Below are positions 1 to 8,213 of a stretch of DNA of 64,000 nucleotides, piece after piece. Position numbers and translations under genes: made by a program. Within the stretch, counting starts at the first letter, position 1. Each line of letters begins with the position of its first letter. The DNA comes from Clostridium sp. BNL1100 (GTDB taxonomy: Bacteria > Bacillota > Clostridia > Acetivibrionales > DSM-1351): contig NC_016791.1 in NCBI RefSeq assembly GCF_000244875.1, positions 4,531,001-4,595,000 of the forward strand, read 5' to 3'. The notes beneath the pieces are model-generated. The model ran no database searches and was not told the DNA's origin. It saw only the letters and a program-made list of their open reading frames with translations.

Positions 1-1046
1 TCTTCAGAAAATTTGACCAATTCTTTGCCAAGAACTATTTTAGAAGGATTTACAGTATTTATAAGGTTTGCTATTGCTAGTCCCAAATACCCTGCTGACT
101 CTACCAGAATAATTCTGGCTGACTCGTTTCCTTCACCTGCCAGTCTGAAAATATCATCGACAGTTATCGCTTCAATGTTCTCAAAGTCCGTGATTAAACC
201 TTGCCTCACCAACTTTTGTGCCTTCTCTACCATAGTTTTTGCCGAGACCAACGCTTCAAGACATCCATAGTTTCCGCAGGCACATCTTGGCCCATTCTGG
301 TCAACGGTTATATGACCTATTTCCCCTGCACTTCCACAACATCCTCTGTACAGATTTCCGGCTGCAAATATACTGGAGCCAATACCTGACTTCATATTTA
401 TACATACAAAATCACTTTCATCCATACAGCATCCTATCCAGTTTTCACATAATGCAGAACACATCGCTTCATTATCAACATATATAGGAAAGTCTCCAAT
501 TCCATCCATCATGTGTTCCAAATCTACCTGTTCCCAACCAAGATTCGGAGCGAATATTATCTCATGTGTAAGGTTGTCAACCATTCCCGGAACGGATACT
601 CCCACTCCGAGTAATCTTTCGTGTCCAATGTTGTGGTTTTTTATAATTTCAGCTATCTTTTCTTCCATAAGCCGTATTGACTCTGAAGCGGCCCGGGCAA
701 AATCACAAGATATCTTATCCCTGAATTCAACTTGCCCGGTAATATCCATTAAAATAAAACGAATATAGTCAATATCAATGTCCACGCCTATGGAAAAATA
801 GCTTCCCGGGGTTAATTCATACAGTATTGGCCTCCTGCCGCCCTTGGATGTTCCTATTCCTGCTTCACGAATGTACCCTTTGTCAAGCAGGTTTGTAACT
901 ATTGTCCCACATGCAGTAGGTGAAAGTCCGGTTATTTGTGCAAGCTCAGCTTTTGAAACCTGCTTGTTTATTCTTATTAATTCGAGTAATGATGTCTCAT
1001 TAATCTCTTTTAATAGCTTATTATTTCCGGCTTTACCCAACCTCAT
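1..1046 (-). CDS. xylR: ROK-family transcriptional repressor, XylR type (C-terminus cut by window edge)
   Basis: Leftward reading frame of 348 codons that runs off the left edge. The N-terminal ~60 residues form a winged-helix DNA-binding domain (SKAELAQITGLSPT is the HTH core). The rest is a ROK sugar-kinase-like sensor fold, with GHITVD at about residues 244-249 and the ROK zinc motif CxCGNYGC at about 255-262. ROK repressors with an HTH next to xylulokinase normally bind xylose or a related sugar and repress xyl genes; that role is inferred here from position. The ATG at 1046 follows a GGGGG ribosome site and lies 49 nt after the xylB stop, so the two genes are probably cotranscribed and self-regulated through the palindrome upstream of xylB. 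Function is fairly sure; the exact inducer is not visible. Confidence 0.88.
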   Translation of the reverse strand, partial: MRLGKAGNNKLLKEINETSLLELIRINKQVSKAELAQITGLSPTACGTIVTNLLDKGYIREAGIGTSKGGRRPILYELTPGSYFSIGVDIDIDYIRFILMDITGQVEFRDKISCDFARAASESIRLMEEKIAEIIKNHNIGHERLLGVGVSVPGMVDNLTHEIIFAPNLGWEQVDLEHMMDGIGDFPIYVDNEAMCSALCENWIGCCMDESDFVCINMKSGIGSSIFAAGNLYRGCCGSAGEIGHITVDQNGPRCACGNYGCLEALVSAKTMVEKAQKLVRQGLITDFENIEAITVDDIFRLAGEGNESARIILVESAGYLGLAIANLINTVNPSKIVLGKELVKFSE

Positions 1047-1095
1047 AAATCAACCCCCATATACTGTAATTTACACAGAACTAACTGTATAAAGC

Positions 1096-2625
1096 TTATT
1101 TCAATATTGTGCTAAGCTGGGTAAAATCATCTTTTAATGATTTATAAAGCTTTGTATACAGCTTGTAGAAATCATCATATTTATTTATTCTATCTTCAAT
1201 AGGAGCAAGAGTATCTTTAACCTTTATAACATCTTCACAAGCTTGAGGAACACTGTCATATATACCTGCACCAACTCCTGCAAGGATTGCTACACCTAAA
1301 GCAGGTCCTTCATCAGAACGGATACGGTTTATATTGGTACCGAATACGTCAGCCTGCATTTGTCTCCAGATTCCACTTTTTCCGCCTCCGCCTGAAGCTC
1401 TTACCTCTGATATATCTACGCCCATTTCCTTAATAATTTCAAGACAATCCCTCAAGCTGAAGGTTACGCCTTCCATTATTGAACGGATAAAATGAGGTTT
1501 TGTGTGCTTTGCAGTAAGACCGAAAAATACACCCTTTGCGTTCGGATCAAGGTGAGGAGTTCTTTCTCCCATCAAATATGGAAGGTAAATAAGTCCGTCG
1601 CTGCAAGGTTTTATAGTTTCAGCTTCTGCATCAAGGAGCTTGTATACATCAATGTCTGAAAGCTCAGAAGTCATCATTTCTTCCATACAGAAAGTATCTC
1701 TGAACCATTTCAGTGAAAGTCCAGCACCTTGTGTAACACCCATTACATGGTAGGTATTAGGTACAGCGTGGCAGAATGTATGCACTCTTCCAAGAGGATC
1801 TATTGTAAGCTTGTCTGTATATGCAAAAACAACACCTGATGTTCCGATAGTAGATGATACTATACCTGACTTAACAATACCGTTTCCGACTGCACCTGCA
1901 GCTTGGTCACCAGCACCCCCGACTACAATTGTTCCAGCGTTTAGTCCTGTCTGATCTGCTGCTGATGAAGTAACTTTTCCGGTAACTTCCTGAGATTCAT
2001 ACATTTTACCAAGCATTGAAGTGGATAGTCCTAATTTATCAAGAACTTCCGTACTCCACTCTCTTTTTGCTATATTCATCAACTGCATACCGCTGGCATC
2101 AGAAACCTCAGTAGCGTACTCTCCTGTTAATCTAAATCTGATATAGTCTTTTGGTAACAGTATTTTTGCTACTTTTTCAAATATCTGAGGTTCATTATTT
2201 TTAACCCACATGATTTTTGAAGCAGTAAACCCTGTAAGTGCCGGGTTTGCAGTAATTTCTATCAATCTTTCCCTACCGATGAGGTCAGTAATCTGAACAC
2301 ATTCATCAGCACTTCTCTGATCACACCAAATTATCGCATTTCTTAATACTTTGTCGTCCTTATCCAGTAAAACGGCTCCATGCATCTGTCCGGACAATCC
2401 AACACCCTTAACCTCTCGTTTATCAACGCCACTTTTTAACATGACATTATTTATACTTTCGCATGTGCCCTTCCACCATTCTTCAGGATCCTGTTCAGCC
2501 CAGCCAAGGTTAGGCTGATAAAGAGGATACTCAACTGTAGAGCTTGCAACAGGCTTTCCGGCCTCGTCAAATAATACTGTTTTTACACCTGATGTTCCTA
2601 GATCAATACCAATAAGAAAAGACAA
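1096..2625 (-). CDS. xylB: Xylulokinase
   Basis: FGGY-family kinase of 509 residues, the usual length for XylB. It phosphorylates D-xylulose to xylulose 5-phosphate with ATP, feeding the pentose phosphate pathway. The N-terminal phosphate loop GIDLGTSGVKT (about residues 6-16), the substrate-region motif GLSGQMHGAV and the C-terminal GGGGKS nucleotide motif are all present. The start is TTG at 2625, preceded by GAGAGGGGG at good spacing. It is the first gene of a leftward unit with the ROK repressor behind it. A strong sigma-A promoter overlapped by a 33-bp palindrome lies directly upstream, so transcription is probably repressed without xylose. No xylose isomerase gene lies in the window; it must be elsewhere or upstream sugar conversion differs. 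Confidence 0.95.
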   Translation of the reverse strand: MSFLIGIDLGTSGVKTVLFDEAGKPVASSTVEYPLYQPNLGWAEQDPEEWWKGTCESINNVMLKSGVDKREVKGVGLSGQMHGAVLLDKDDKVLRNAIIWCDQRSADECVQITDLIGRERLIEITANPALTGFTASKIMWVKNNEPQIFEKVAKILLPKDYIRFRLTGEYATEVSDASGMQLMNIAKREWSTEVLDKLGLSTSMLGKMYESQEVTGKVTSSAADQTGLNAGTIVVGGAGDQAAGAVGNGIVKSGIVSSTIGTSGVVFAYTDKLTIDPLGRVHTFCHAVPNTYHVMGVTQGAGLSLKWFRDTFCMEEMMTSELSDIDVYKLLDAEAETIKPCSDGLIYLPYLMGERTPHLDPNAKGVFFGLTAKHTKPHFIRSIMEGVTFSLRDCLEIIKEMGVDISEVRASGGGGKSGIWRQMQADVFGTNINRIRSDEGPALGVAILAGVGAGIYDSVPQACEDVIKVKDTLAPIEDRINKYDDFYKLYTKLYKSLKDDFTQLSTILK

Positions 2626-2646
2626 TATATAGTCCCCCTCTCCAAA

Positions 2647-2679
2647 GTATACTTTATAATATTATATTATAAAGTATAC
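2647..2679. promoter_or_regulatory. 33-bp perfect palindrome, probable xyl operator
   Basis: Two 16-base arms beginning GTATACTTTATAATAT are exact reverse complements around one central base. The palindrome starts at the -10 hexamer of the xylB promoter and ends about 20 bases before the xylB ribosome site. This is where a repressor would block initiation. Binding by the ROK regulator encoded downstream is an inference. Confidence 0.75.
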
Positions 2680-2701
2680 CAAGCTATGATAGTTTTGTCA
2701 A
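2673..2701 (-). promoter_or_regulatory. xylB promoter (sigma-A type)
   Basis: On the minus strand TTGACA (2701-2696) is followed after 17 bases by TATACT (2678-2673). This is a near-consensus vegetative promoter, reading into xylB, with the -10 inside the palindromic operator. Confidence 0.75.
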
Positions 2702-2868
2702 AATATATTTCGGTTTTGCAACTTAGTTTTTGTACAAACTTTATAAAGAATCATAATCAAGGTATTCATATTTATGGTTTGCAAATTTTTTATTTAAATA
2801 CATAAATCATAATTTCCTTTTTTTGTGATATTTGTATTTTTTATTTTATACCTTATAAAAAATAAAAA

Positions 2869-2891
2869 GGGCGGAACAATAAGTTCCACCC
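2869..2891 (-). terminator. Rho-independent terminator after the 85-aa gene
   Basis: A 9-bp stem with one mismatch (GGGCGGAAC / GTTCCACCC) and loop AATAA is followed on the minus strand by a T-rich run. It ends transcription of the small gene at 2919-3176 before the xylB promoter. Confidence 0.75.
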
Positions 2892-2918
2892 ATACTAATA
2901 TTCAAAAATGTATTTTGT

Positions 2919-3176
2919 CTAATATAATGTTATTTCGAACCTGTCAAATTTAATTTCCTCACCGAAGTGATCACCATTGAAACTGGTTTTTCTATATAAT
3001 CCGAACTCTGTGGTATTCTTTTTAAGCCAAATCGGAACTTCTATATCAAGTTTCTTGCAAACCTGAATAAGGCATTCCTCAAGTTGGTCCCTGAAATCCC
3101 CGGATGATCCCTGCGGTTCGGCCCACGCTTCATTTATGAGTTTTCCCTGCTTTATTATTCTGCCATAGAGCTTCAA
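2919..3176 (-). CDS. Conserved-looking small protein of unknown function, 85 aa
   Basis: I do not recognise a named family. The protein is soluble and mixed alpha/beta, without signal peptide or membrane segment. It begins KLYGRIIKQGKLINE and ends in a basic/acidic beta-like stretch (EIKFDRFEITLY). The start is a TTG at 3176 with AAGGGG upstream at about 10 bases. It lies alone between cimA and xylB, and has its own terminator at 2869-2891. Coding is supported by the ribosome site, the terminator placement and a normal amino-acid composition. No function can be assigned from context. Confidence 0.7.
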   Translation of the reverse strand: MKLYGRIIKQGKLINEAWAEPQGSSGDFRDQLEECLIQVCKKLDIEVPIWLKKNTTEFGLYRKTSFNGDHFGEEIKFDRFEITLY

Positions 3177-3279
3177 TTGATTTGATCCCCTTATATAATT
3201 AGTTTTTCTTTAATACTATTATACAGTAAATCAAAAAAAATACAGCCGACATTTATATATATTTGTAAAAATTGTTATT

Positions 3280-4851
3280 CTAAATATCTGATTTCATTAG
3301 TTTGTGCTCTACCGAATCAACCAAAGCCCGCCAGCTGGCTTCAATTATGTCGGAAGATACTCCGACAGTCGTCCAAACTTCCTGTCCGTCAGTAGTTTCT
3401 ATCAGAACTCTAACCTTTGATGCAGTCGCAAAATTAGAATCTAGCACCCTAACCTTGTAATCAGTAAGCTTCATTTCCCCTATTTTAGGATAAAACCTCT
3501 CCAGAGCTTTTCTTAAAGCTTTATCAAGTGCGTTTACAGGTCCGTCTCCTTCTGCTACAGTTATCTCTGTCTGCTCACCAACAACTATTTTTATCATAGC
3601 AGAAGAATTTACACTATTTATGGTTGGCTCATTTACTATAACTTTAAATTCTTTCAATTCAAAGAAAGATTTGTACTTACCAAGCATTTTCCTGATAACA
3701 AGTTCAAATGAGCTTTCTGCACCTTCATATTGGTAGCCCTCATACTCAAGCTCTTTCAATCTTTCAATTATCTTTTTGGTTTCAGGGGAATCCTTGGTTA
3801 TAGAACTGTCTATCTTGTTTATGATGTTCATAACCGCACTTCTGCCTGCCACTTCAGACATAAGAATCACACGCTGATTCCCCACAACCTCCGGATTTAT
3901 CATTTCGTAGGCAGAAGTGTTCTTATTTACCGCATCAGCATGCATTCCGGCTTTGTGTGCAAATGCGCAGTTTCCAACGAAAGGTGCCCTTTCGTCATGT
4001 ATTATGTTCGCAACCTCACTTACAAACCTTGCCGTAGGCGTAAGATAAGACATATTATCACTGGGTATACACTGATATCCCATTCTAAGCTGAAGGTTGG
4101 GGATAATTGTGCAAAGATTGGCATTTCCGCATCTTTCGCCAAAGCCGTTAATTGTTCCCTGTATCTGTACCGCTCCTGCCTCTACTGCAGAAATAGACCC
4201 TGCAACGGCCATTCCGTTATCGTTGTGGCAGTGAATTCCAATTGCACAATCAACCGCTTCCCTTACTATCTTTGTGATTCTGGCTATGTGAGAAGGCAGA
4301 CCTGCCCCCTTTGTATCACAGAGACATATTGTATCTGCCCCTGCATTACATGCCTTCTTCAAGGTTTCAATAGCATATTCGGGATTTGCATCATAACCGT
4401 CAAAAAAATGTTCCGCATCGTAAACAACAGTTTTTCCTTTTTCTTTTAAAAATCTGACGGTATCATATATCATATTAAGATTTTCGTCCAGAGTAGTTTT
4501 TAATATATCAGTAACCTGGAAATCCCAAGACTTACCAAAAACGGCTATCGCTTCGGTACCTGCATGTAGAAGAGATTGTATGTTCACATCGTCTTCGGCC
4601 TTTATATTCGCCCTTCTGGTTGACCCAAAAGCAATTATTTTGGACGTCCTCAATTCTAATTTTAATACTCTTTCAAAGAACTCAAGATCTTTTGGATTAG
4701 AACCGGGATTACCCGCTTCGATGTAGTCAATGCCCAGTTCATCAAGCTTTGAAACAATTTTCAGTTTATCCTCAACTGTAAATGATATTCCCAGCGCCTG
4801 AGCCCCATCTCTCAAAGTTGAATCATACATGATTATTTTGTTATTCTCCAT
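3280..4851 (-). CDS. cimA: (R)-Citramalate synthase
   Basis: 523 residues of the DRE-TIM metallolyase family. The N-terminal YDSTLRDGAQ motif and the metal-binding HCHNDNG motif (about residue 207 onward) are typical, and the C-terminal ~150 residues form a LeuA-type allosteric domain. The 'DTKGAGLPSH' and 'FGKSWDFQV' segments fit citramalate synthase rather than isopropylmalate synthase. It condenses pyruvate and acetyl-CoA to citramalate, giving 2-ketobutyrate for isoleucine without threonine deaminase. It has its own AAGGAG ribosome site. It follows leuA in the same direction, but a strong terminator (4918-4949) lies between them, so it is expressed either by read-through or from a promoter in the 110-base gap. 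Confidence 0.93.
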   Translation of the reverse strand: MENNKIIMYDSTLRDGAQALGISFTVEDKLKIVSKLDELGIDYIEAGNPGSNPKDLEFFERVLKLELRTSKIIAFGSTRRANIKAEDDVNIQSLLHAGTEAIAVFGKSWDFQVTDILKTTLDENLNMIYDTVRFLKEKGKTVVYDAEHFFDGYDANPEYAIETLKKACNAGADTICLCDTKGAGLPSHIARITKIVREAVDCAIGIHCHNDNGMAVAGSISAVEAGAVQIQGTINGFGERCGNANLCTIIPNLQLRMGYQCIPSDNMSYLTPTARFVSEVANIIHDERAPFVGNCAFAHKAGMHADAVNKNTSAYEMINPEVVGNQRVILMSEVAGRSAVMNIINKIDSSITKDSPETKKIIERLKELEYEGYQYEGAESSFELVIRKMLGKYKSFFELKEFKVIVNEPTINSVNSSAMIKIVVGEQTEITVAEGDGPVNALDKALRKALERFYPKIGEMKLTDYKVRVLDSNFATASKVRVLIETTDGQEVWTTVGVSSDIIEASWRALVDSVEHKLMKSDI

Positions 4852-4917
4852 ATAATTTCTCCTTTCTTATAAAATAATTTAACCTGTCTTCCTCGGGAAT
4901 ATCAGGTATTCAAAGCT

Positions 4918-4949
4918 AAAAAAGCAGCCCTCAAAGGGGCTGCTTTTTT
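4918..4949 (-). terminator. Terminator between leuA and cimA
   Basis: A 13-bp perfect inverted repeat (AAAAAAGCAGCCC, loop TCAAAG, and its complement) carries a T-run on either strand. It lies 12 bases after the leuA stop and should end the ilvB-leuA transcript. Confidence 0.9.
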
Positions 4950-4961
4950 AGCAAGCTCCCC

Positions 4962-6488
4962 TTACTGGTTAATTATGCTTTCTCCAATTTCGCTTATAGA
5001 CCTGTTTATTGCATTCAGGTATGCCTTAACACTGGCCTCAATGATGTCAGTACTGACACCCTTGCCCATAAATACGCTGTTATTGTTCGATATTTTTACG
5101 GTTACCTCACCAAGAGCATCCTTTCCTTCCGTTACCGCCTTTATACTATAATGAACCAACTCTGCATTAACCCCCGTAGCACGCTCAATTGCGTTAAATG
5201 CTGCATCTACAGGGCCATCTCCCGTTGCAGCTTCGGTTATGATGTCCTCATCTTTTTTAATACTGACCGTTGAGGTTGATATCATTTTATTTCCGCTGTT
5301 TATCTGAAAACTATCTATTACGAAGATTTCAGGAACCGCAATGTTTTCATCTACCAGTGCTTCAATATCCTTGTCAGTGACTACCTTTTTCTTGTCAGCC
5401 AAATCTTTAAATTTTGTAAAGGCAGTCTTTACTTCTTCATCAGACAGGGAGTAACCCATCTCTCTCAATCTTTCTTCAAAAGCGTGATGTCCTGACAGCT
5501 TGCCCAGAACCATTCTGTTCTGACCCATTCCTACTGATTCGGGAGTCATAATCTCATAAGTGGTCTTTTCAGAAAGTACACCATGTTGATGTATTCCTGA
5601 CTCGTGTGCAAAAGCATTTGCTCCCACGATTGCCTTATTGGGTTGTACATTCACACCGGTAAGGCTTGAGACAAGCCTGCTTGCCCGGTATATCTGTGTT
5701 GTATCAATCTTATGTGTTATATCATAGTAATCTTTTCTTGTATTTATACCCATTATTATTTCTTCTATCGCAGCATTTCCGGCTCTTTCACCAAGACCGT
5801 TAATTGTACATTCAACCTGTACAGCTCCATTTGCAACAGCTGCAAGTGAATTAGCAACAGCAAGGCCCAAATCGTTATGACAGTGAACGCTTATATCCGC
5901 CTTGTCAATATTAGGTACATTATTTCTTATATTCCTTATAAGTCTTCCAAACTCCTGCGGAGTTGAATATCCCACCGTATCCGGAATATTTACTGTTGTA
6001 GCTCCGGCATTGATAACAGCTTCTACTATACGATACAGGAACTCCTCCCGGGTTCTGCTGGCATCTTCTGCTGAAAATTCAACATTGGAACAGTAGGCTT
6101 TGGCATGTTTGACCATGGCTACAGCCCTTTCCAGCACCTCTTCTTCTGTCATTTTCAACTTGTATTTCATATGGATATCCGAAGTAGCAATAAAGGTGTG
6201 TATTCTTGGGCTTTCCGCATACTGAACTGCCTCCCAAGCTCTATCTATATCTTTTTCTACGGCACGGCACAGGCTTGCTATTGTAACCCCTTTCAGGTTC
6301 CTGGAAAGTGTCATTATTGATTCAAAGTCGCCGGGGGATGCAATGGCAAATCCGCCCTCAATAACGTCTACACCTAGCCTTACCAGTTGCTTTGCTATTT
6401 CCATCTTTTCCTGGAGATTAAGGTTAACACCGGGTGTTTGCTCTCCATCCCTTAATGTGGTATCAAATATCTTAATCGTTCTGGCCAT
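4962..6488 (-). CDS. leuA: 2-Isopropylmalate synthase
   Basis: 508 residues, the typical length for bacterial LeuA. It catalyses the first committed step of leucine synthesis, condensing acetyl-CoA with 2-ketoisovalerate. The active-site motif [14 protein letters not shown] lies at about residues 8-21, and [13 protein letters not shown] carries the metal-binding histidines. The C-terminal LeuA dimer/regulatory domain ends the protein, so feedback inhibition by leucine is expected. The ATG at 6488 follows AAGGGGGA. It is the last gene of the T-box-controlled ilvB-ilvN-ilvC-leuA unit. leuB, leuC, leuD and ilvD are not in the window. Confidence 0.95.
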   Translation of the reverse strand: MARTIKIFDTTLRDGEQTPGVNLNLQEKMEIAKQLVRLGVDVIEGGFAIASPGDFESIMTLSRNLKGVTIASLCRAVEKDIDRAWEAVQYAESPRIHTFIATSDIHMKYKLKMTEEEVLERAVAMVKHAKAYCSNVEFSAEDASRTREEFLYRIVEAVINAGATTVNIPDTVGYSTPQEFGRLIRNIRNNVPNIDKADISVHCHNDLGLAVANSLAAVANGAVQVECTINGLGERAGNAAIEEIIMGINTRKDYYDITHKIDTTQIYRASRLVSSLTGVNVQPNKAIVGANAFAHESGIHQHGVLSEKTTYEIMTPESVGMGQNRMVLGKLSGHHAFEERLREMGYSLSDEEVKTAFTKFKDLADKKKVVTDKDIEALVDENIAVPEIFVIDSFQINSGNKMISTSTVSIKKDEDIITEAATGDGPVDAAFNAIERATGVNAELVHYSIKAVTEGKDALGEVTVKISNNNSVFMGKGVSTDIIEASVKAYLNAINRSISEIGESIINQ

Positions 6489-6559
6489 ATTAATTCCCCC
6501 TTACATTCTCATATTCATAAATGTCTAAAATAAATAAATTACTCTTTGAGAATATTTGT

Positions 6560-6603
6560 TTTGGTGGATTAGTAGTGCCTTATAGTTAAACTAACCCACC
6601 AAA
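6560..6603 (-). repeat. Inverted repeat between ilvC and leuA
   Basis: TTTGGTGGATTAGT (6560-6573) and ACTAACCCACCAAA (6590-6603) pair over 13 of 14 positions with a 16-base loop. No T-run follows on the minus strand, so it is not a standard terminator. It could be an mRNA processing or stabilising stem, or a partial terminator that tunes leuA relative to ilvC. The role is unknown. Confidence 0.5.
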
Positions 6604-6623
6604 CATATTCTTTATATATTATT

Positions 6624-7619
6624 TTATTTCTTTAACCAGCTCATCATTTTTCTAAGCTCAGCTCCTACTGTCTCCAACTGGTGTTCAGATTCATTTCTTC
6701 TCATTGATATAAAGTTTGCTCTTCCAGCTGCTTTGTTTTCCATTATCCAGTTGGCAGCGAACTTACCATCCTGAATTTCTTTAAGTACTTTTTTCATTTC
6801 CTTTCTGGTTTCGTCTGTGATTATTCTCTTTCCTGTAACATAATCACCGTATTCTGCGGTGTCGCTAATGGAATATCTCATTTCACCGAAGCCGCCCTGA
6901 TTGATAAGGTCTACAATCAGCTTCATTTCGTGTATACACTCAAAATAAGCTATTTCAGGCTGATAGCCTGCTGCAACCAATGTTTCAAAACCGGCCTTCA
7001 TTAATTCTGTTACACCTCCGCAAAGCACAGCCTGTTCACCGAACAAGTCTGTTTCTGTTTCTTCTCTAAAGGTTGTTTCAAGTATCCCGGCTCTGCCTGC
7101 TCCAATGCCGGAGGCATATGCCAAAGCGTATTCCTTTGCTTTTCCGGAAGCATCTTTTTCAACTGCAATCAGTGCAGGAACACCTCTTCCTTCCTTGTAC
7201 TGACTTCTTACAGTGTGGCCGGGGCCCTTTGGTGCAACCATGATTACATCAACATCAGCCGGAGCAACTATCTGTTTGAAGTTTATATTGAAGCCGTGTG
7301 CAAACATAAGAATGTTGCCTGCTTCAAGGTTAGGTGCTATACACTCTTCATACATTGCCGCCTGTTTTTCGTCAGGAATGAGTATCATAATGATTTCAGC
7401 CATTTTCGCTGCCTCTGCGGTATCATAAACCTTCAGGCCGTCAGCCTCAACCTGCTTTCTTCTTACAGATGTCGGAGTAAGTCCTACTATTACATTAACT
7501 CCGCTGTCCTTTAGGTTTTGTGCATGTGCATGCCCCTGACTTCCGTATCCTATAACCGCTACTGTTTTTCCCTCCAGTAGTTTCAAATTGCAGTCACTGT
7601 CATAATACATTTTTGCCAT
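6624..7619 (-). CDS. ilvC: Ketol-acid reductoisomerase (NAD(P)H)
   Basis: 331 residues, the length of the short class I enzyme. The N-terminal Rossmann motif [13 protein letters not shown] binds the cofactor. The C-terminal knotted domain carries the metal-binding acidic residues (for example [12 protein letters not shown] and [10 protein letters not shown]). It converts 2-acetolactate and 2-aceto-2-hydroxybutyrate to the dihydroxy acids in valine, leucine and isoleucine synthesis. A GGGAGG ribosome site precedes ATG 7619. It lies 63 bases after ilvN in the same direction, in one operon with ilvB and leuA. Confidence 0.96.
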   Translation of the reverse strand: MAKMYYDSDCNLKLLEGKTVAVIGYGSQGHAHAQNLKDSGVNVIVGLTPTSVRRKQVEADGLKVYDTAEAAKMAEIIMILIPDEKQAAMYEECIAPNLEAGNILMFAHGFNINFKQIVAPADVDVIMVAPKGPGHTVRSQYKEGRGVPALIAVEKDASGKAKEYALAYASGIGAGRAGILETTFREETETDLFGEQAVLCGGVTELMKAGFETLVAAGYQPEIAYFECIHEMKLIVDLINQGGFGEMRYSISDTAEYGDYVTGKRIITDETRKEMKKVLKEIQDGKFAANWIMENKAAGRANFISMRRNESEHQLETVGAELRKMMSWLKK

Positions 7620-7682
7620 ATTTTTAAGCCTCCCATATTTTAATCATTGCAATTGTATATAATTGCAATGTTTTTATGTTAA

Positions 7683-8195
7683 CTATATTTCTTCCGTACT
7701 TCCTGCCTTAATATACTTATTGCCTCTTTCAATAGCAATTGTACCTGTTCTTACGATTTCCTTTATACCAAACTGCCTGAGCATATCCTCAAGAGCCCTG
7801 ACTTTATCACCGGAACCTGATATTTCAACTGTTAATGTATTTTTTGATACATCTACAATTTTTGCTCTGAATATCTCAACTATCTGGACTATTTCAGACC
7901 TTGTAGAGGATGTTGCATTAACCTTTATCAGGGCAAGTTCACGACTGACGGATTCAGAATTTTCCAAAGCCCTTATCTTGATAATATCAATTAACTTATT
8001 AAGCTGCTTGCTTACCTGCTCAACGGTGTATTCGTCTCCGTCAACCACGATAGTCATTCGTGATACTTCAGGATTCTCTGTTACCCCTACTGCAAGGCTA
8101 TCAATATTGAACCCCCTCCTGCTGAATAAACCTGCTACTCTGGACAATACTCCGGAGCGGTTTTCAACCAGTACAGAAAGTGTATGCTTCGCCAT
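7683..8195 (-). CDS. ilvN: Acetolactate synthase small (regulatory) subunit
   Basis: 170 residues. The N-terminal ACT domain (HTLSVLVENRSGVLSRVAGLFSRRGFNIDSL) is the valine-sensing part of acetohydroxyacid synthase, and the C-terminal half is the usual small-subunit domain. It binds the catalytic IlvB subunit, raises its activity and confers feedback inhibition. AGAGGGGGA precedes ATG 8195, and the gene starts 18 bases after the ilvB stop, consistent with translational coupling of the two subunits. Some genomes name the same subunit ilvH. Confidence 0.94.
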   Translation of the reverse strand: MAKHTLSVLVENRSGVLSRVAGLFSRRGFNIDSLAVGVTENPEVSRMTIVVDGDEYTVEQVSKQLNKLIDIIKIRALENSESVSRELALIKVNATSSTRSEIVQIVEIFRAKIVDVSKNTLTVEISGSGDKVRALEDMLRQFGIKEIVRTGTIAIERGNKYIKAGSTEEI

Positions 8196-8213
8196 TTTTT
8201 ATTCCCCCTCTGC

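Noticed and set aside
3730-4449. 239-codon open frame on the plus strand inside cimA
   Set aside because: It is antisense to a clear citramalate synthase gene, is rich in Cys, Tyr and His as shadow frames are, and has no ribosome site.
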